A DNA stretch of 64,000 bases from positions 1 to 64,000 of the forward strand of contig MPUH01000244.1 in assembly GCA_001970955.1 (NCBI GenBank), written 5' to 3'. This DNA comes from Stentor coeruleus (taxonomy: Eukaryota; Ciliophora; Heterotrichea; Heterotrichida; Stentoridae). This document shows, piece after piece, positions 9,529-20,771 of this stretch. Position numbers and translations under genes: made by a program. The stretch's first letter is position 1; each line of letters begins with the position of its first letter. Under the pieces are notes generated by a model, which did not search any database, had not been told where the DNA came from, and saw only the letters and a program-made list of their open reading frames with translations.

Positions 9529-11022
9529 ATGCGAAGGATCAAAGTGGATAGATTAAGGACCTTGCGTTTTTCATCAAATTCAAGGCCAAGGACTACAAAG
9601 AATGCGTCGAATAGCAGAAGCCCAAAACAAGGGAAAACTTTGATGTCGAAATTCCATGCGGTTGTCATGTCTCAGGAAAAAAGTTTTGATAACGAAATGG
9701 TCCGTTCAAAAAACTCTTTTGCCAGTTACCAATTAAACCATGTGACATCACGACCACTAAGCAAGCTTAGGGTTAGCACACCAGTCAAACGGACGAAATT
9801 TTTGCAAAAGTTTTTATTGTCTAAATCCCCTGAAGCAACTGAAACAAATGTTAAAGAATACACATTAGGCAAGTTTATTAAACAGTTTAAGCATGAACTT
9901 ACAGACTATGAGCTTGGAGAAGTTTTTAGTTACAAATTTATTTATTACTGGGGAGTTTTTGAAGAGAAACTTGCAAGAGCAGAAATCAATAAAGTATTTG
10001 ATGATGAAAAAGGTAACCTAATATTATATAAACGCGACCATATTGCTTTTCGATATGAAATCATAAGGCTTTTAGGCCAAGGATCATTTGGTCAAGTTTG
10101 CGAATGCCTTGATCACAAAGATAACAGTAAAGTAGCAGTCAAAATAATAAAAAACTCAAAAAATCTAGCTAGTCAAGCCCAAGTAGAAATAAAAATACTA
10201 AAAATACTTAACGAAAACGACCCAAACAATGAACAGAGTATTTTGCATATAAAAGATTCATTTATATTCAGAAACCACATATGCATTATCACAGAACTCC
10301 TAGGAAAAAACCTATACGAGCTACAAATATCAAAAAACTTTTGCAGTTTTCCAATATCTCTAATCAAGAAATTTGCCATACAAATCTTAAACGCTTTTAA
10401 GTTTTTAGAAAGTTTAAAAATAATCCATTGCGATATAAAACCTGAAAACATCCTTTTAATGCCTAATGAAAGATCAAAAATTAAAATAGCCGACTTTGGT
10501 TCAAGCTGCCTTTTATCAGAAAAAATATTCACATACATCCAGTCACGTTTTTACCGTGCTCCAGAAGTATTATTAGGTATAAATTATGGATGTGGTATAG
10601 ATATGTGGTCATTAGGTTGTGTTCTTGTAGAACTAGCTAATGGTAAGCCTCTTTTTCCAGCAGATTGTGAACGTGAACTTTTACAGTTAATTATGGAAGT
10701 TAAAGGTTTTGTACCTCCTGATATGCTTTTACAATCTATAAGGAAAAATAAATTTTTTAATCAGGGGGAAATACTACCTGATAAACATGGGAATATAAGA
10801 AAACCATTAAGTGTGAAGTTTTCTGAAGTAGTTCCAGGTGACTATTTGTTTTTAGATTTTGTTGAAAGGTGCTTAGAATGGGAACCTTGGAAAAGAATGA
10901 CTCCGGAAGAAGCTCTTGAACATAGTTGGATAAAAACGCATGATACAGAAAATATCCTGGAAAAATCCCTGCCTTCGAGATTGCTTAGAAGGAAACCTTT
11001 TTTGATTAAAAAGTTAGTGTAG
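9529..11022 (+). CDS. DYRK-family dual-specificity protein kinase
   Basis: The kinase domain spans about residues 176-470: Gly loop GQGSFG (183-188), ATP Lys in VAVKII (K205), HCDIKPEN (catalytic loop with Cys in place of the usual Arg, as in DYRKs), DFG (322-324) and the DYRK signature YIQSRFYRAPE (336-346). Y336 is the Tyr that DYRKs autophosphorylate. Before the domain, DYELGEVFSYKFIYYWG (about 126-142) resembles the DH box of DYRK2/Pom1-type kinases. The first 100 residues are basic and Ser-rich. DYRKs act in growth control, cell polarity and the cytoskeleton; the exact class (II rather than I) is my inference from the DH box and the lack of a nuclear-signal cluster. Confidence 0.93.
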   Translation: MRRIKVDRLRTLRFSSNSRPRTTKNASNSRSPKQGKTLMSKFHAVVMSQEKSFDNEMVRSKNSFASYQLNHVTSRPLSKLRVSTPVKRTKFLQKFLLSKSPEATETNVKEYTLGKFIKQFKHELTDYELGEVFSYKFIYYWGVFEEKLARAEINKVFDDEKGNLILYKRDHIAFRYEIIRLLGQGSFGQVCECLDHKDNSKVAVKIIKNSKNLASQAQVEIKILKILNENDPNNEQSILHIKDSFIFRNHICIITELLGKNLYELQISKNFCSFPISLIKKFAIQILNAFKFLESLKIIHCDIKPENILLMPNERSKIKIADFGSSCLLSEKIFTYIQSRFYRAPEVLLGINYGCGIDMWSLGCVLVELANGKPLFPADCERELLQLIMEVKGFVPPDMLLQSIRKNKFFNQGEILPDKHGNIRKPLSVKFSEVVPGDYLFLDFVERCLEWEPWKRMTPEEALEHSWIKTHDTENILEKSLPSRLLRRKPFLIKKLV

Positions 11023-11236
11023 TATTTTGGGATAAATAAGTTAAAAAATACAATCTAAAAGTAAGAAGGTTTTATGTCTTATTGAACTAATTAGTCAAAT
11101 TATTATGAAAACTAAGTTTGCTAAACTAACCAATTTTTCTATTAATCACAAAATATAAACTTCCAAAATAATCAAGTAATAGTAAATACATTATAAATTG
11201 CTTGTATTCAAAAACATAATTTATTATTAATATATC

Positions 11237-14200
11237 ATGGAAGAAACAGAAGATGAGTTTTTTAATCTGCAAACCAAACTACGAAGCCAAGCTCTTCTAT
11301 ATCGTGAGCTCAAACATCGTCATGACCCAACANGACATACTCAAACATGCCGCAAACCAAACTACGAAGCCAAGCTCTTCTATATCGTGAGCTCAAACAT
11401 CGTCATGACCCAACAATGGATGCCGACGACCGTATTCACAAACTAATCTATTCTCAGCGCAAAGCTAGCATTTTTAACCGCGATCCAGACATGCAAAACG
11501 AATTCTGTGAATCTTTTTACGACAAACTTGGAGAATTGCCTCAAAGTCCATCAATTCCTCTATACCCTGACTCTTTACTTGACGAATTCCACCAATTATC
11601 ATATGAAATTATCCCACAAGTACTTAGAGAAAAACTTGCTGAACATTTTAAAACCCGAATCAGTTATTATCAGCAACTTATATACAAATACTTATTAAAC
11701 TGGGCATTTAGAACTGAATTTTATCAATACGACTGTTCAAATGACGATTTAAAAAGTTTCAATATTTTACTTAACGACAGCATTGAAAGATATGAAAGGC
11801 TTAAAGATGATGAAGACTATTTAAAACCTAATAAAAAACCTATACCCAAAACAAATGAAGGGACAAATTTATACCTTATGGCTGAAAGTGTGAATTATTG
11901 TAGTATATCAAGAGAAGATTTAGAGATTTATATAAGCAATTGTGCTGAGTTAAATAAAAAAGGAAGGAAGTTTATAAATTTTATCTTGAAACTCAAATGG
12001 ATGCCTATGAGTAAAAGGTATGAAGTTTGGGAGAAAACAGTTATAGCATTTAAAGGTCTTAGAAATAAAAGTGTAGATAGGATGAAGACTGTTATTGGTC
12101 ATGAATTAACCCATGTTTATAGTTTTTTAAAAGGTTTCAAAAAGAAAATGCGTTTAGAAGAAGTCCCAGGTCAAGATGAAGAAATAGAAATGCCCCCAAC
12201 TTTAATTAATGACATAAAACAATTACAAGGTATAGTCATGGCGATATCTAAAGAATTCGGAGTTAAAGGAGAAATGGAATTAGACGATGGTCATTCTTTA
12301 GCATATCAAGTTACGCATTTATTCCCTGAACTTTTCGAGCTTCAAAAACAGAAACTTGAATATGCTGAATATGGGAATTTATCTTCTAAGAAATCTTTAC
12401 AACAAAAACTACAAAACTTGCAAATGATGAAATCTCATAGGCTTACTTCAATAAGAAAATCATCATCGTATTCTGAAGCTGATGTTCCAGTTTTAAATTT
12501 TTTTGAAGTTGCTTCATTGAAAAAATCAGACTGGCTTGATAAAAACACTTTTAAACCTTTTCTTCATGATTGGGAACGTAAACAAAATGTTAGACTTTAT
12601 AGAGTTTCAAATCTTAGCACTCATCTTATAGAATGTTTTAGGTTTTTAGATATTCAAGATATGACTGCATCTAATAGCACATTAGAAAGTATATCATTTA
12701 AATATCAAAACATGGCTAGAAAGACTGAAAATGCTACTGAAGATGACCCGAATGAATCAAGGAAATCAAAAAAATATTTTAGTATCCTTTTAGCTGAAAA
12801 CATAACAAAAGTTCAAACATCATCAGTAAAACTTCCTTCACAGATTATAAAAACTTTATATGCTTTAGTATTATTAAAAAACAGAAAGCTTAAAAGTAGG
12901 CTTATTGATATGCTTAATGTGTTTAGGAGTATTGAAAGAAGATTGGTTTTGGATTTATATGATGGGGATATGAGGGAAAATTTACTTGAGTTCAAAATTT
13001 CTGAGAAATGCAAATTTGCTAATAGAAGAGATGAGATTGTAGAGACTAATGATGAAGTTTATGTAAAAGATTGTTTTGGGGAATATATAGTTTATGATTG
13101 TGTTGAAGGAGATTTTGTGGAGATTAAAGAGAAGTTGATAAGATTAGGAAGTTTTTATATAGAAAAGTATGAAAATGTTTTAGGAAATGAGTTCCCTGAG
13201 GTTGATTATGATTATTTGGTATGTGATTTGTTGGATTTTGAATGCAGGTTTCAGCTTGCTAAGTTTAAACTTGTGAAAATATTACTGTATTTTTATAGTA
13301 ATACTATAGAAAAAAACGATCAGGTCGCTTTGGCAAATCATATTCTTAATATATTAAGTATGAGGCCGAGACTTAGTTTGAAAAACTCGTATTTTTATGA
13401 AAGCTACTTTGCGCATATACAATCTTTGAACTCGCAAGAAGCATTTTTAACGGCTATAATGCAAACTTACCCTCAAGGTACATCAATAGTCTCCCCACTT
13501 CCTTTTAACATTATGGACCTTTTTCGTTCATTTAATACAATTTTCTCATCTTTTTCAAGCTTTTACAATATAGAATCCCCTAAATTCGCTTCACTTCTTG
13601 AACAATCTATATGGGATGAGGCTTATAGTTTATGGAAAGAAAACCTGAGGAATTCAAACTGTTACTTTGATGCTGGTATTTTATTAGATATGCCTGATTT
13701 TGTATTAAAAACTATAACCCGGCAGATAAAAGATTATAATTTAGGGGTTATAAAACTATATCCTAAAGTAGACAGAGATGAAACTGAACCTTATGAACTT
13801 GGGTTATGTTGTAATTATTTTTCAGCATGGGATCTTAGAATTAAATTAGAAAATTATATAGAAGAATGTTCTGTTCTAACAAAATTATACCAAAAACAAT
13901 GTGAACATATAGGCAAAGATTTATATACAGTCGAACCTATAGATTGGGCACAGTCTGGTAAAATGCTTTTAGAAGTAGATGAAGGGCCAGGGACTCATTC
14001 ATTACTTGATCTTGCAATATTTGAAATTGATAAAAGCTTAAAAGCCTTTATGAATTTTAGTGATTTAGACTGTTTAAAATTTATACTTATGCCATGGGGA
14101 TTAGAAGAACTTTTTGCTGTTACAAGATATCAACTTATGCATACACAAGCTTTAACTGTTGCTGTTCAAATGAATCAATTGATTTTTGATCCTCAAATGC

Positions 14201-17200
14201 GAAACCTTTATGAACTTGTTTGTGCTTATAATTATGAATATATTCCAAATAATTATTATTTACCATGGCCTGAGATTATTAAGAAAAATGGGTTGACGGA
14301 TAGTGTTTTTAATGCTGAGAAGAAGAAAATATTAGCGAAAGTTGGGAAAAATGTTTGTAGTTTGCAGCAGATTAAGGCTAGGAATCGAGGACAATGTGCT
14401 GAGAGGGTTAAGATATTAAGTCATTTACATGGAAAAGGGAAAAAAGATATTGAATTAGGACAATTGACGAGGAGGGTTAGGGTTAAAGTACTTACTGAAT
14501 ATACTTTTGAAGTACTGAAGGAAATTTATCCTTATGCTTTTAAGGTCCAAATTGTAAATTTAATAGAGGATTATAAAAGGATTATAAAAATCTCACCCTT
14601 GTCTTTGCAAAAAGAGCTCTTCAAAGGGGATTATTTTTGGGATAATGATAAATCAATGCTAAACCTTTTATGTATACCAACAACAGAGCAAATTCTTGAC
14701 TTCCCAGCAAAATCTATAGACGACCTAAGCACTCACACTCGAGAAATAGATAAATCTCGGTCAATTTTTTACTACAAACATTACTGGAACTTTTCATCAG
14801 ACCTCATGAAAATAGTCCAAATGCTTGGATCTCTAGTCCACTGTATGCAAATCCGAGTTTTTCTCAATTTCCTCGGTGTCCCCAGCGTAGAAACAATAGA
14901 TTTCTATGAAAGCATAACAGCAGGGGAAGAATTTTGGAGCGACTCCCACGATAACTTCATTCAGACTCCAGAAACCATGATAGAAGACCAAATATCTGAT
15001 GCTTTTTCTATACTAAAATCCTTCAACACCAGCTTGCAAAGTATAGAAAAAGAAGAAAGGACAAGTTTTTTAGTACTTCAAGCCAGACAAGCATTTAATG
15101 TTCTATCAATAACCTTATTTTCTACATATCATTATTTATTACAAAACAATCGATTAGAAAGTGCAAGTCATTTAAAAGAAGTTGAAGCGCTTATATTCAG
15201 ATATAAAATCCTCCCATCACCTTCACATAAAAGTTATGTAATTCTATTAGAAAACACAGGGATAATGCAAGAATTAGTTTTCGATAAGATTTATTCACAA
15301 ACAAATCTATCAAGAAAAATAAAAGATTCTGATTTACCAGGAAGTATGATTTATGATATTAAAAACCCTAGTATAAAAACTTATGAGTTTGAAGGACTTC
15401 TTAAAACATTATGGATTAAAGAATTAGACTGGGCACTTCTTGACCTTTCTGCTTCAGAGAGAAATAGAGGCCTTTCGATAACTACTGCTATACAGTTAAA
15501 AATAGAAAGTCATTTAAGGAATATTCAAAATAGGACGCAAATACAAGAAATAAGGTCAATTATCGAGTTTTTAAAACCTGAAATCCGTTTGTGGAGGCTT
15601 AAAAGCAATTTTTTCGCTTGCTGGGACCATGACTATGAAACGACAATGCAAAAGTATAAAGAAATCGTAGAAGACAAAGCGGATAAACTAATCTCTGGGA
15701 TTGTCAAACAAAAAGATGTAGCGAAAATGCAAGCAGAATTAGACATGCTCAAAGAATTTTTCCTTAAAGAAATGTATGAAGCTAGTGTAGATCATTTAGA
15801 AAAAGAAATCAATGCAATAAATACCGCAGCGACAACAACAGAAACATATGGAGTTGTTGATCTTAAAGGTGTTGGGGGAGAATTTCAGAGAAAAATATTT
15901 CTTTTAAACAATTTTTTAAATGTTTTAAGAAATAGAGGGACTATAGTAAATGCTCCAGGTGGAAAAGCTTTTGTTTATACTATGAAAGACCTTGCGGGGA
16001 TGACGAAAAGATTTGCGGATCAAACGATAAGGTATAAAGAAAATGAGTATAAAGATGGTCCTGATAAGATTGTGAATCAGTTGGATATTTTGAAGGAAAA
16101 AATTGTTGCAAGGCATAAACTGTTACTTGGGCAGAAAAAAAGAAAAGAGGAATTGGAAGTTGAGGTAAAAAACATGGTTAATGCTAAACTTACTCAGAAA
16201 GGGGCACAGATTATGTATGAAATGGATGTTTCACAAAGACAACTCAAGGAAATCAAAGAAAACACCGAAGAACTGGCAAAACAAGTCCGTAACAAAGTTG
16301 TCAAAGAATACGAGCAACAACTCGAAGAAAAAAAAGAAAAACTAGGAAAACTAAGAGAAGAGTTTTCCAAATTCCAAGGGCAGATCTCAGCGGATTTCAA
16401 AAAAACCATAGAAGGTTCAAAAACCACAGCATTATCCGAAATAAAAAAATTCACAAATTTCAGCGATAAAAGCGAAGAAAACCAAAAGAAAAAAGAAGAA
16501 ATATCGAAAACCAGTACCGTTGTAAAACTTCAAGAAATTCTAAGAAAACTAAGAGAATGGTATCAATGGACAAGAATGAAAGAAATGCAGAAATTCGAAA
16601 AATATCTAAATGAACTTAAAGAACAACTAACATCAAATCAATACCTTGAAGAACAACTAAACGAATCAAAAGATAGAGAAAATACATTAAAAAAAGAACT
16701 TAATTTCACCCAACAAGCTTTACAGTTCACAGAAAGACTTGCGGCAAAACTTCAACAACAAATACGAGATATGAAAATCCAACAACAAGCTTTACAATCT
16801 TTTAAAGTGAATAATAGTAAAAGACTTGCGGATTTACAACAAAAAGTTAAAAATATGAAGAATTTAAGTACGATTGATAGTAAAAAATTAACTACTGAAA
16901 GGATTAAACAAGATAAAACTTTAGGTACATTGAAAATTGCGGAATTAAGCCCGGTTGATCAGTATAAAAGTTTCCATAATCAGTATAGTAGAGAGATTGA
17001 TAAGTTGAGGAAATGTATTAAAAGTGAGAAAAAAATATTAAAAACTTGCCATGAGCAGATAAAAATGACTAGAGGGGAAATTGAAGGAACGGAGATGTAT
17101 GAGGAAGAACAATGGAAAAGGAAGTATTTAGAGTTGTTAAAGACTAATAAACTTGATCAAAGTGTTGATAGAATACATAATTTCACCCCGGAATTGCAAT

Positions 17201-17274
17201 TTATTAAAAGAAAAATTGAACTTCATAGTTATTCGACACCACAGAGAATGCCTCCTAATTCAAGGTATTTTTAA
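11237..17274 (+). CDS. Giant coiled-coil protein, possibly DUF4549/CCDC162-like (about 1,984 aa)
   Basis: The true start is probably 11237 (MEETEDEFFNLQTKLRSQ). A 64-bp exact repeat (11269-11332 and 11352-11415) around an N at 11333 breaks the frame; collapsing one copy plus the 19-nt junction (83 bp) gives one continuous frame of 1,984 aa. Otherwise the frame opens only at M in the second copy (11347). Residues about 40-180 (for example LYPDSLLDEFHQLSYEIIP and the YLLNWAFR segment) resemble my memory of the DUF4549 domain at the N-terminus of CCDC162-type proteins; I cannot confirm this. The middle is helical and unassigned. From about residue 1,580 to 1,870 it is Lys/Glu/Gln-rich coiled coil. 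Size and form suggest a ciliary or cytoskeletal scaffold. Confidence 0.8.
11269..11415 (+). repeat. 64-bp direct duplication flanking an N (likely assembly artefact)
   Basis: Bases 11269-11332 and 11352-11415 are identical over 64 bp. They are separated by one N (11333) and 18 nt (11334-11351). The offset of 83 bp is not a multiple of three, yet both copies sit in the same phase of the surrounding gene, so removing one copy restores the frame. That is what a failed read-overlap or gap closure would leave. Confidence 0.9.
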
Positions 17275-17367
17275 TATTTAAAGCTTAATATTAAGTAGGA
17301 AAAACTTATAATGGAAGAGTGGGAAAAATTTTTATGTGTTTTATTTTATGATATTCTTATGAAATAA

Positions 17368-17982
17368 ATGCAATGTTTCAAAAATGAAATCATATCGCTC
17401 TTTAAAGATAAGCAGTTTCTTGAAGAGGCTATAAACTATTCTAATGAGCAACTTACAGAGTTTATACTAGCAAAACGCTATGACTCAATAAGAGATGCAG
17501 GTAAAAAGCTCAGTTCAACTATGACAAAAAATAATAGATGCGAGAAATGCACATTGATATTACCTTGTAAACATTATACTGGGGAAAAAACAATATCATT
17601 TGCTATACAGTCAAATTTAAGTGATAATACTTTTGATATGCAAGAATATGGAAGAGGATCTTTTAAAGCTTTACTTAATCAATCTATCGATCCGAAAAAA
17701 GAGAGAAATAGGCTTAAGCTACTTGAAGAACTTCATAATTATAAAGAAAAGAAAATCAACCTTGAAAAAAATAAAATTGAAGAAAATAATAAGAAACTGA
17801 AAGTTCAAGAGGCTAAAGATCAAAGGGGGAAAATAAATAATGGGAATTTATGTGATTCTGTGAGAAGTACAAATAGGAAAAGGAATATAAAGATTAAGAA
17901 GATTAAAAGACTACCTTCACCAGATAAGTTTAAAGAAAGGATGGATGAAATTGATTCGATATTAGAAACTCAAAAAGGATAA
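17368..17982 (+). CDS. Hypothetical protein with C-x2-C/C-x-H motif and coiled coil (204 aa)
   Basis: I do not recognise the family. Residues 58-68 (CEKCTLILPCKH) have the spacing of a small metal site or a short linear motif. Residues 118-150 are Lys/Glu/Asn-rich and likely coiled coil. The C-terminus is strongly basic (KRNIKIKKIKRLPSPDKFKER). It begins 94 bp after the stop of the giant coiled-coil gene on the same strand, so co-function is possible but not shown. The frame is clean, without introns. Confidence 0.65.
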   Translation: MQCFKNEIISLFKDKQFLEEAINYSNEQLTEFILAKRYDSIRDAGKKLSSTMTKNNRCEKCTLILPCKHYTGEKTISFAIQSNLSDNTFDMQEYGRGSFKALLNQSIDPKKERNRLKLLEELHNYKEKKINLEKNKIEENNKKLKVQEAKDQRGKINNGNLCDSVRSTNRKRNIKIKKIKRLPSPDKFKERMDEIDSILETQKG

Positions 17983-18383
17983 TATTATAATATAAAACTA
18001 CTATTAAGTCTATTTCATTTAATTGGAAATAATATTAAGTCTATTTCATTTAATTAGAATATTATTAAGTTTTAGTTGCTAATATAAAGGTAAAGATTAA
18101 AATCTTTGGGTTTTGTATGAATATAGAAAAGTATTTTTATTTGTAGTTAGTTATTAGTAGGATAAAAGCTAGGAATTTAATAATTATTATTGGGAAATGT
18201 ATTGATTAATGATAAATAGTTGAGGTTGAAGAATTAAGTTTTTATATTCAAAGATTTAATATAATTATATTCCTTATACCATAAATTTTATTTTGAACCA
18301 TCCCATCAAACAAAATTCAATCACAGCCCATCTTAAATCCTCCTCCCAAACTTTATACTCAAACCCAAAACCTTAAAAATCAT
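17983..18383. other. Convergent intergenic region
   Basis: This 401-bp region separates the 204-aa gene (plus) from the CDPK 3' end (minus). Its right part (18290-18383) is strikingly C-rich and nearly G-free on plus, meaning G-rich on the CDPK sense strand. It also holds a short tandem repeat. Confidence 0.5.
18002..18070 (+). repeat. Short tandem repeat, 2 full copies and a partial third
   Basis: A 23-nt unit beginning TATTAAGTCTATTTCATTTA occurs at 18002-18024 and 18033-18055 without mismatches, with a partial copy at 18063-18070. The period is about 31 nt. It lies in the 3' flank of the 204-aa gene. Confidence 0.85.
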
Positions 18384-19856
18384 TCAACCTCTAGGTGAAT
18401 TAAATTTATCTAATAAAATAGCTTGGAATTCCTTCAAATCAATTTCCCCATCACCATTTTTATCAACCTGTTTCAATACCCCTTGCCACACCGCATCTTC
18501 CCCAAGTTGTCCTTCCGAGAAAATCTCTGCAATCTCAGCAGCAGTTATACACCCATTCCTATCCTTATCAAACATCCCAAAAGCTTTCATAAGATTTTCC
18601 TTAGAAAACATAATCTCTCTATTCAACGATGCCTGTATAAACTCTGTGTAATCAATAAACCCACTTCCATCAACATCAACATTCCTCATAATATTCTCAA
18701 CTTCTTTTTCAGGATTAACCCCACCAACAATATCTTTATAAATAATCAACAATTCTTCTTTACTAACTTTCCCATCACCATCTTTGTCTAATATTTTAAA
18801 AGCATTTGTCAATTGATGAATATCTTCTTGAGAAATACATTGTGCAGCTATATATGTAAATATAGCTGATTTTAGTTTTACGGTGTTAGTAAATGTACTA
18901 AGATTAGCTAAAACTGAACCTAAAACAGCTTCTGATGGGTTTTCTGAACGTAAGAATTTTTTTATCCAAGGATGATTCATAGCATTAGCTGCTGTAACTC
19001 TTGATTGGGGATCACGGTTAAGAAGTTGATGAATAAGATCTTTGGCTTCTTTGGAGATTTTGGAAAAAGCAGCACCTTCGGTTATGAGAATACCGTATTT
19101 GATGTTGTGAATTATTTCTTGATCTGTTCTACCGTTGAATGGAGGTTTACCAGTGAGAAGGACAAATAGTATTATCCCACAGCTCCATTCATCACATTTT
19201 TCATTGTATTGATTGTCGATAACTTCAGGAGCTAGGTAGAAAAGGGAACCGAAAATTCCTGAGATTTTAGATTTGATGTTGAAGATTACTGAGTTACCAA
19301 AATCCCCTACTTTTATTAGTAAATCATCTGCACAGCCTTCTAAAAGCAAATTTTCTGGCTTCAAATCTCTATGGATAACATTATGAGAGTGACAATAAGA
19401 AACAGCCGATAAAAGTTGAAGCATAATTTTCGCGGCTTCACTTTCATTCAAGTAATGCTGTGTGAGTATTCTTTGAAATAACTCGCCACCTTCACAGTAT
19501 TCCATAACAATATAAAAGTTTTTAGTGTCTTCAAAGCCTTTAAAGATTTTGATGATATTCGGATGGTCAAGGTTTTTAAGAACTTGAATTTCTTGAAGTT
19601 TGTTTGAAAGATTGATATGCTGCTTTGTTAGTTTCTGTTTATATACTATTTTTACCGCCCTGACATTCCCATTTAGTTTCTCTCTACACTTATATACTGC
19701 AGAAAAGGCCCCAGAACCAAGTTTATCTTCTAATTCATACTCATTATTAAAGTAGTCTCCTTTTTCTTCAACGAAAATCCCTGGATTAATTTTTATTTGC
19801 TGTATTTTCCCTTCAGTTTTGCTTGAACTACTAACTTTATTATGAACGCATCCCAT
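18384..19856 (-). CDS. Calcium-dependent protein kinase (CDPK)
   Basis: A Ser/Thr kinase domain (about residues 40-298) is followed by a junction helix and four EF-hands, the plant/alveolate CDPK layout. Visible residues are Gly loop GSGAFSAV, ATP Lys K69 (RAVKI), HRDLKPEN (D164), DFG (185-187) and APE (209-211). EF loops start at D357 (DKDGDGKVSKEE), D394 (DVDGSGFIDYTE), D430 (DKDRNGCITAAE) and D465 (DKNGDGEIDLKE); all four keep the acidic 1, 3, 5 and 12 positions well enough to bind calcium. The N-terminus MGC would allow myristoylation at Gly2 and palmitoylation at Cys3, so membrane attachment is likely. The gene ends in TGA, which shows that UGA is a stop here. Confidence 0.95.
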   Translation of the reverse strand: MGCVHNKVSSSSKTEGKIQQIKINPGIFVEEKGDYFNNEYELEDKLGSGAFSAVYKCREKLNGNVRAVKIVYKQKLTKQHINLSNKLQEIQVLKNLDHPNIIKIFKGFEDTKNFYIVMEYCEGGELFQRILTQHYLNESEAAKIMLQLLSAVSYCHSHNVIHRDLKPENLLLEGCADDLLIKVGDFGNSVIFNIKSKISGIFGSLFYLAPEVIDNQYNEKCDEWSCGIILFVLLTGKPPFNGRTDQEIIHNIKYGILITEGAAFSKISKEAKDLIHQLLNRDPQSRVTAANAMNHPWIKKFLRSENPSEAVLGSVLANLSTFTNTVKLKSAIFTYIAAQCISQEDIHQLTNAFKILDKDGDGKVSKEELLIIYKDIVGGVNPEKEVENIMRNVDVDGSGFIDYTEFIQASLNREIMFSKENLMKAFGMFDKDRNGCITAAEIAEIFSEGQLGEDAVWQGVLKQVDKNGDGEIDLKEFQAILLDKFNSPRG

Positions 19857-20771
19857 TATAAAAGCCTTATTACTATGGAAATCTTGAGGTAAATTTTATT
19901 CTTAAGAAGATAATGCGTTTGAATTAATAAATTTGTTGTATTAAAAATTGAATTTATGTTTAGGATTAGGGATTTGTGGATTAAAGTTTATATGATATTG
20001 GAGAGTGAATGGCGCTTTATTTGCTTTTAATGCATTGTGGGTGTTATTTTTATCTTTGTGATATTTTTGAGATGGGAAAAAGTTGTGGATTTTTATAGGT
20101 GAAATGAGTTTTTTGATATAAGATTTTTGTTTGGTTAATTAAAATAAAGCTGAGTATTTTTATATGGATGTTTATTATTAGGTAATTTTATTAAAATATT
20201 TATAAATAAGGGACGAAGTTTATAATTCCTATTGTGAAATATATGATAATATTTTTAGAGTTGTTTTGGAGTGTAGGTTATAAATTTTGATATTTTGATT
20301 TATTAATTTAGCATTTATGATTTCGGTAGGGACTTAAAAAAAATGTATATCATCAAGTTGGGATTTATTAAATATAAATATAGTTTTGAATTAAAAAAAG
20401 AAAGATATATAAATACTCTTTAAGAGGCTTATTTGATAGATTAGATTATATATAGTTTCTCTTCCTATAAATATTTCTTTAAAAAGTATGTATTTGGTAT
20501 ACTATATTTTATAATAACTATTTAATCATGTTTGATAACTTAAAGCTCATACTTTATCCAATAATTAATCAAATCTTAAATCAATAATTAATTCTTGCTA
20601 AGAAGTTCAATTGAAATTTTCACTAAATTATTTGTTCCATTCATAATTTATTTTGTTTAACTAACCTTCCATTCCTAACTCAATTAATTCTTGCTTTATA
20701 TAAAAATCCCAAATCCAACCTACAAAAAACCCTTCCAATCAACTCCTAATAAATATCCAACCCAACTGTAA
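19857..20771. other. Divergent intergenic region (0.9 kb)
   Basis: It separates the CDPK start (minus) from the anoctamin start (plus). The left half is G/T-rich and the last 250 bp is C/A-rich on plus, as in other divergent regions of the window. No ORF or RNA gene was seen. Confidence 0.45.
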
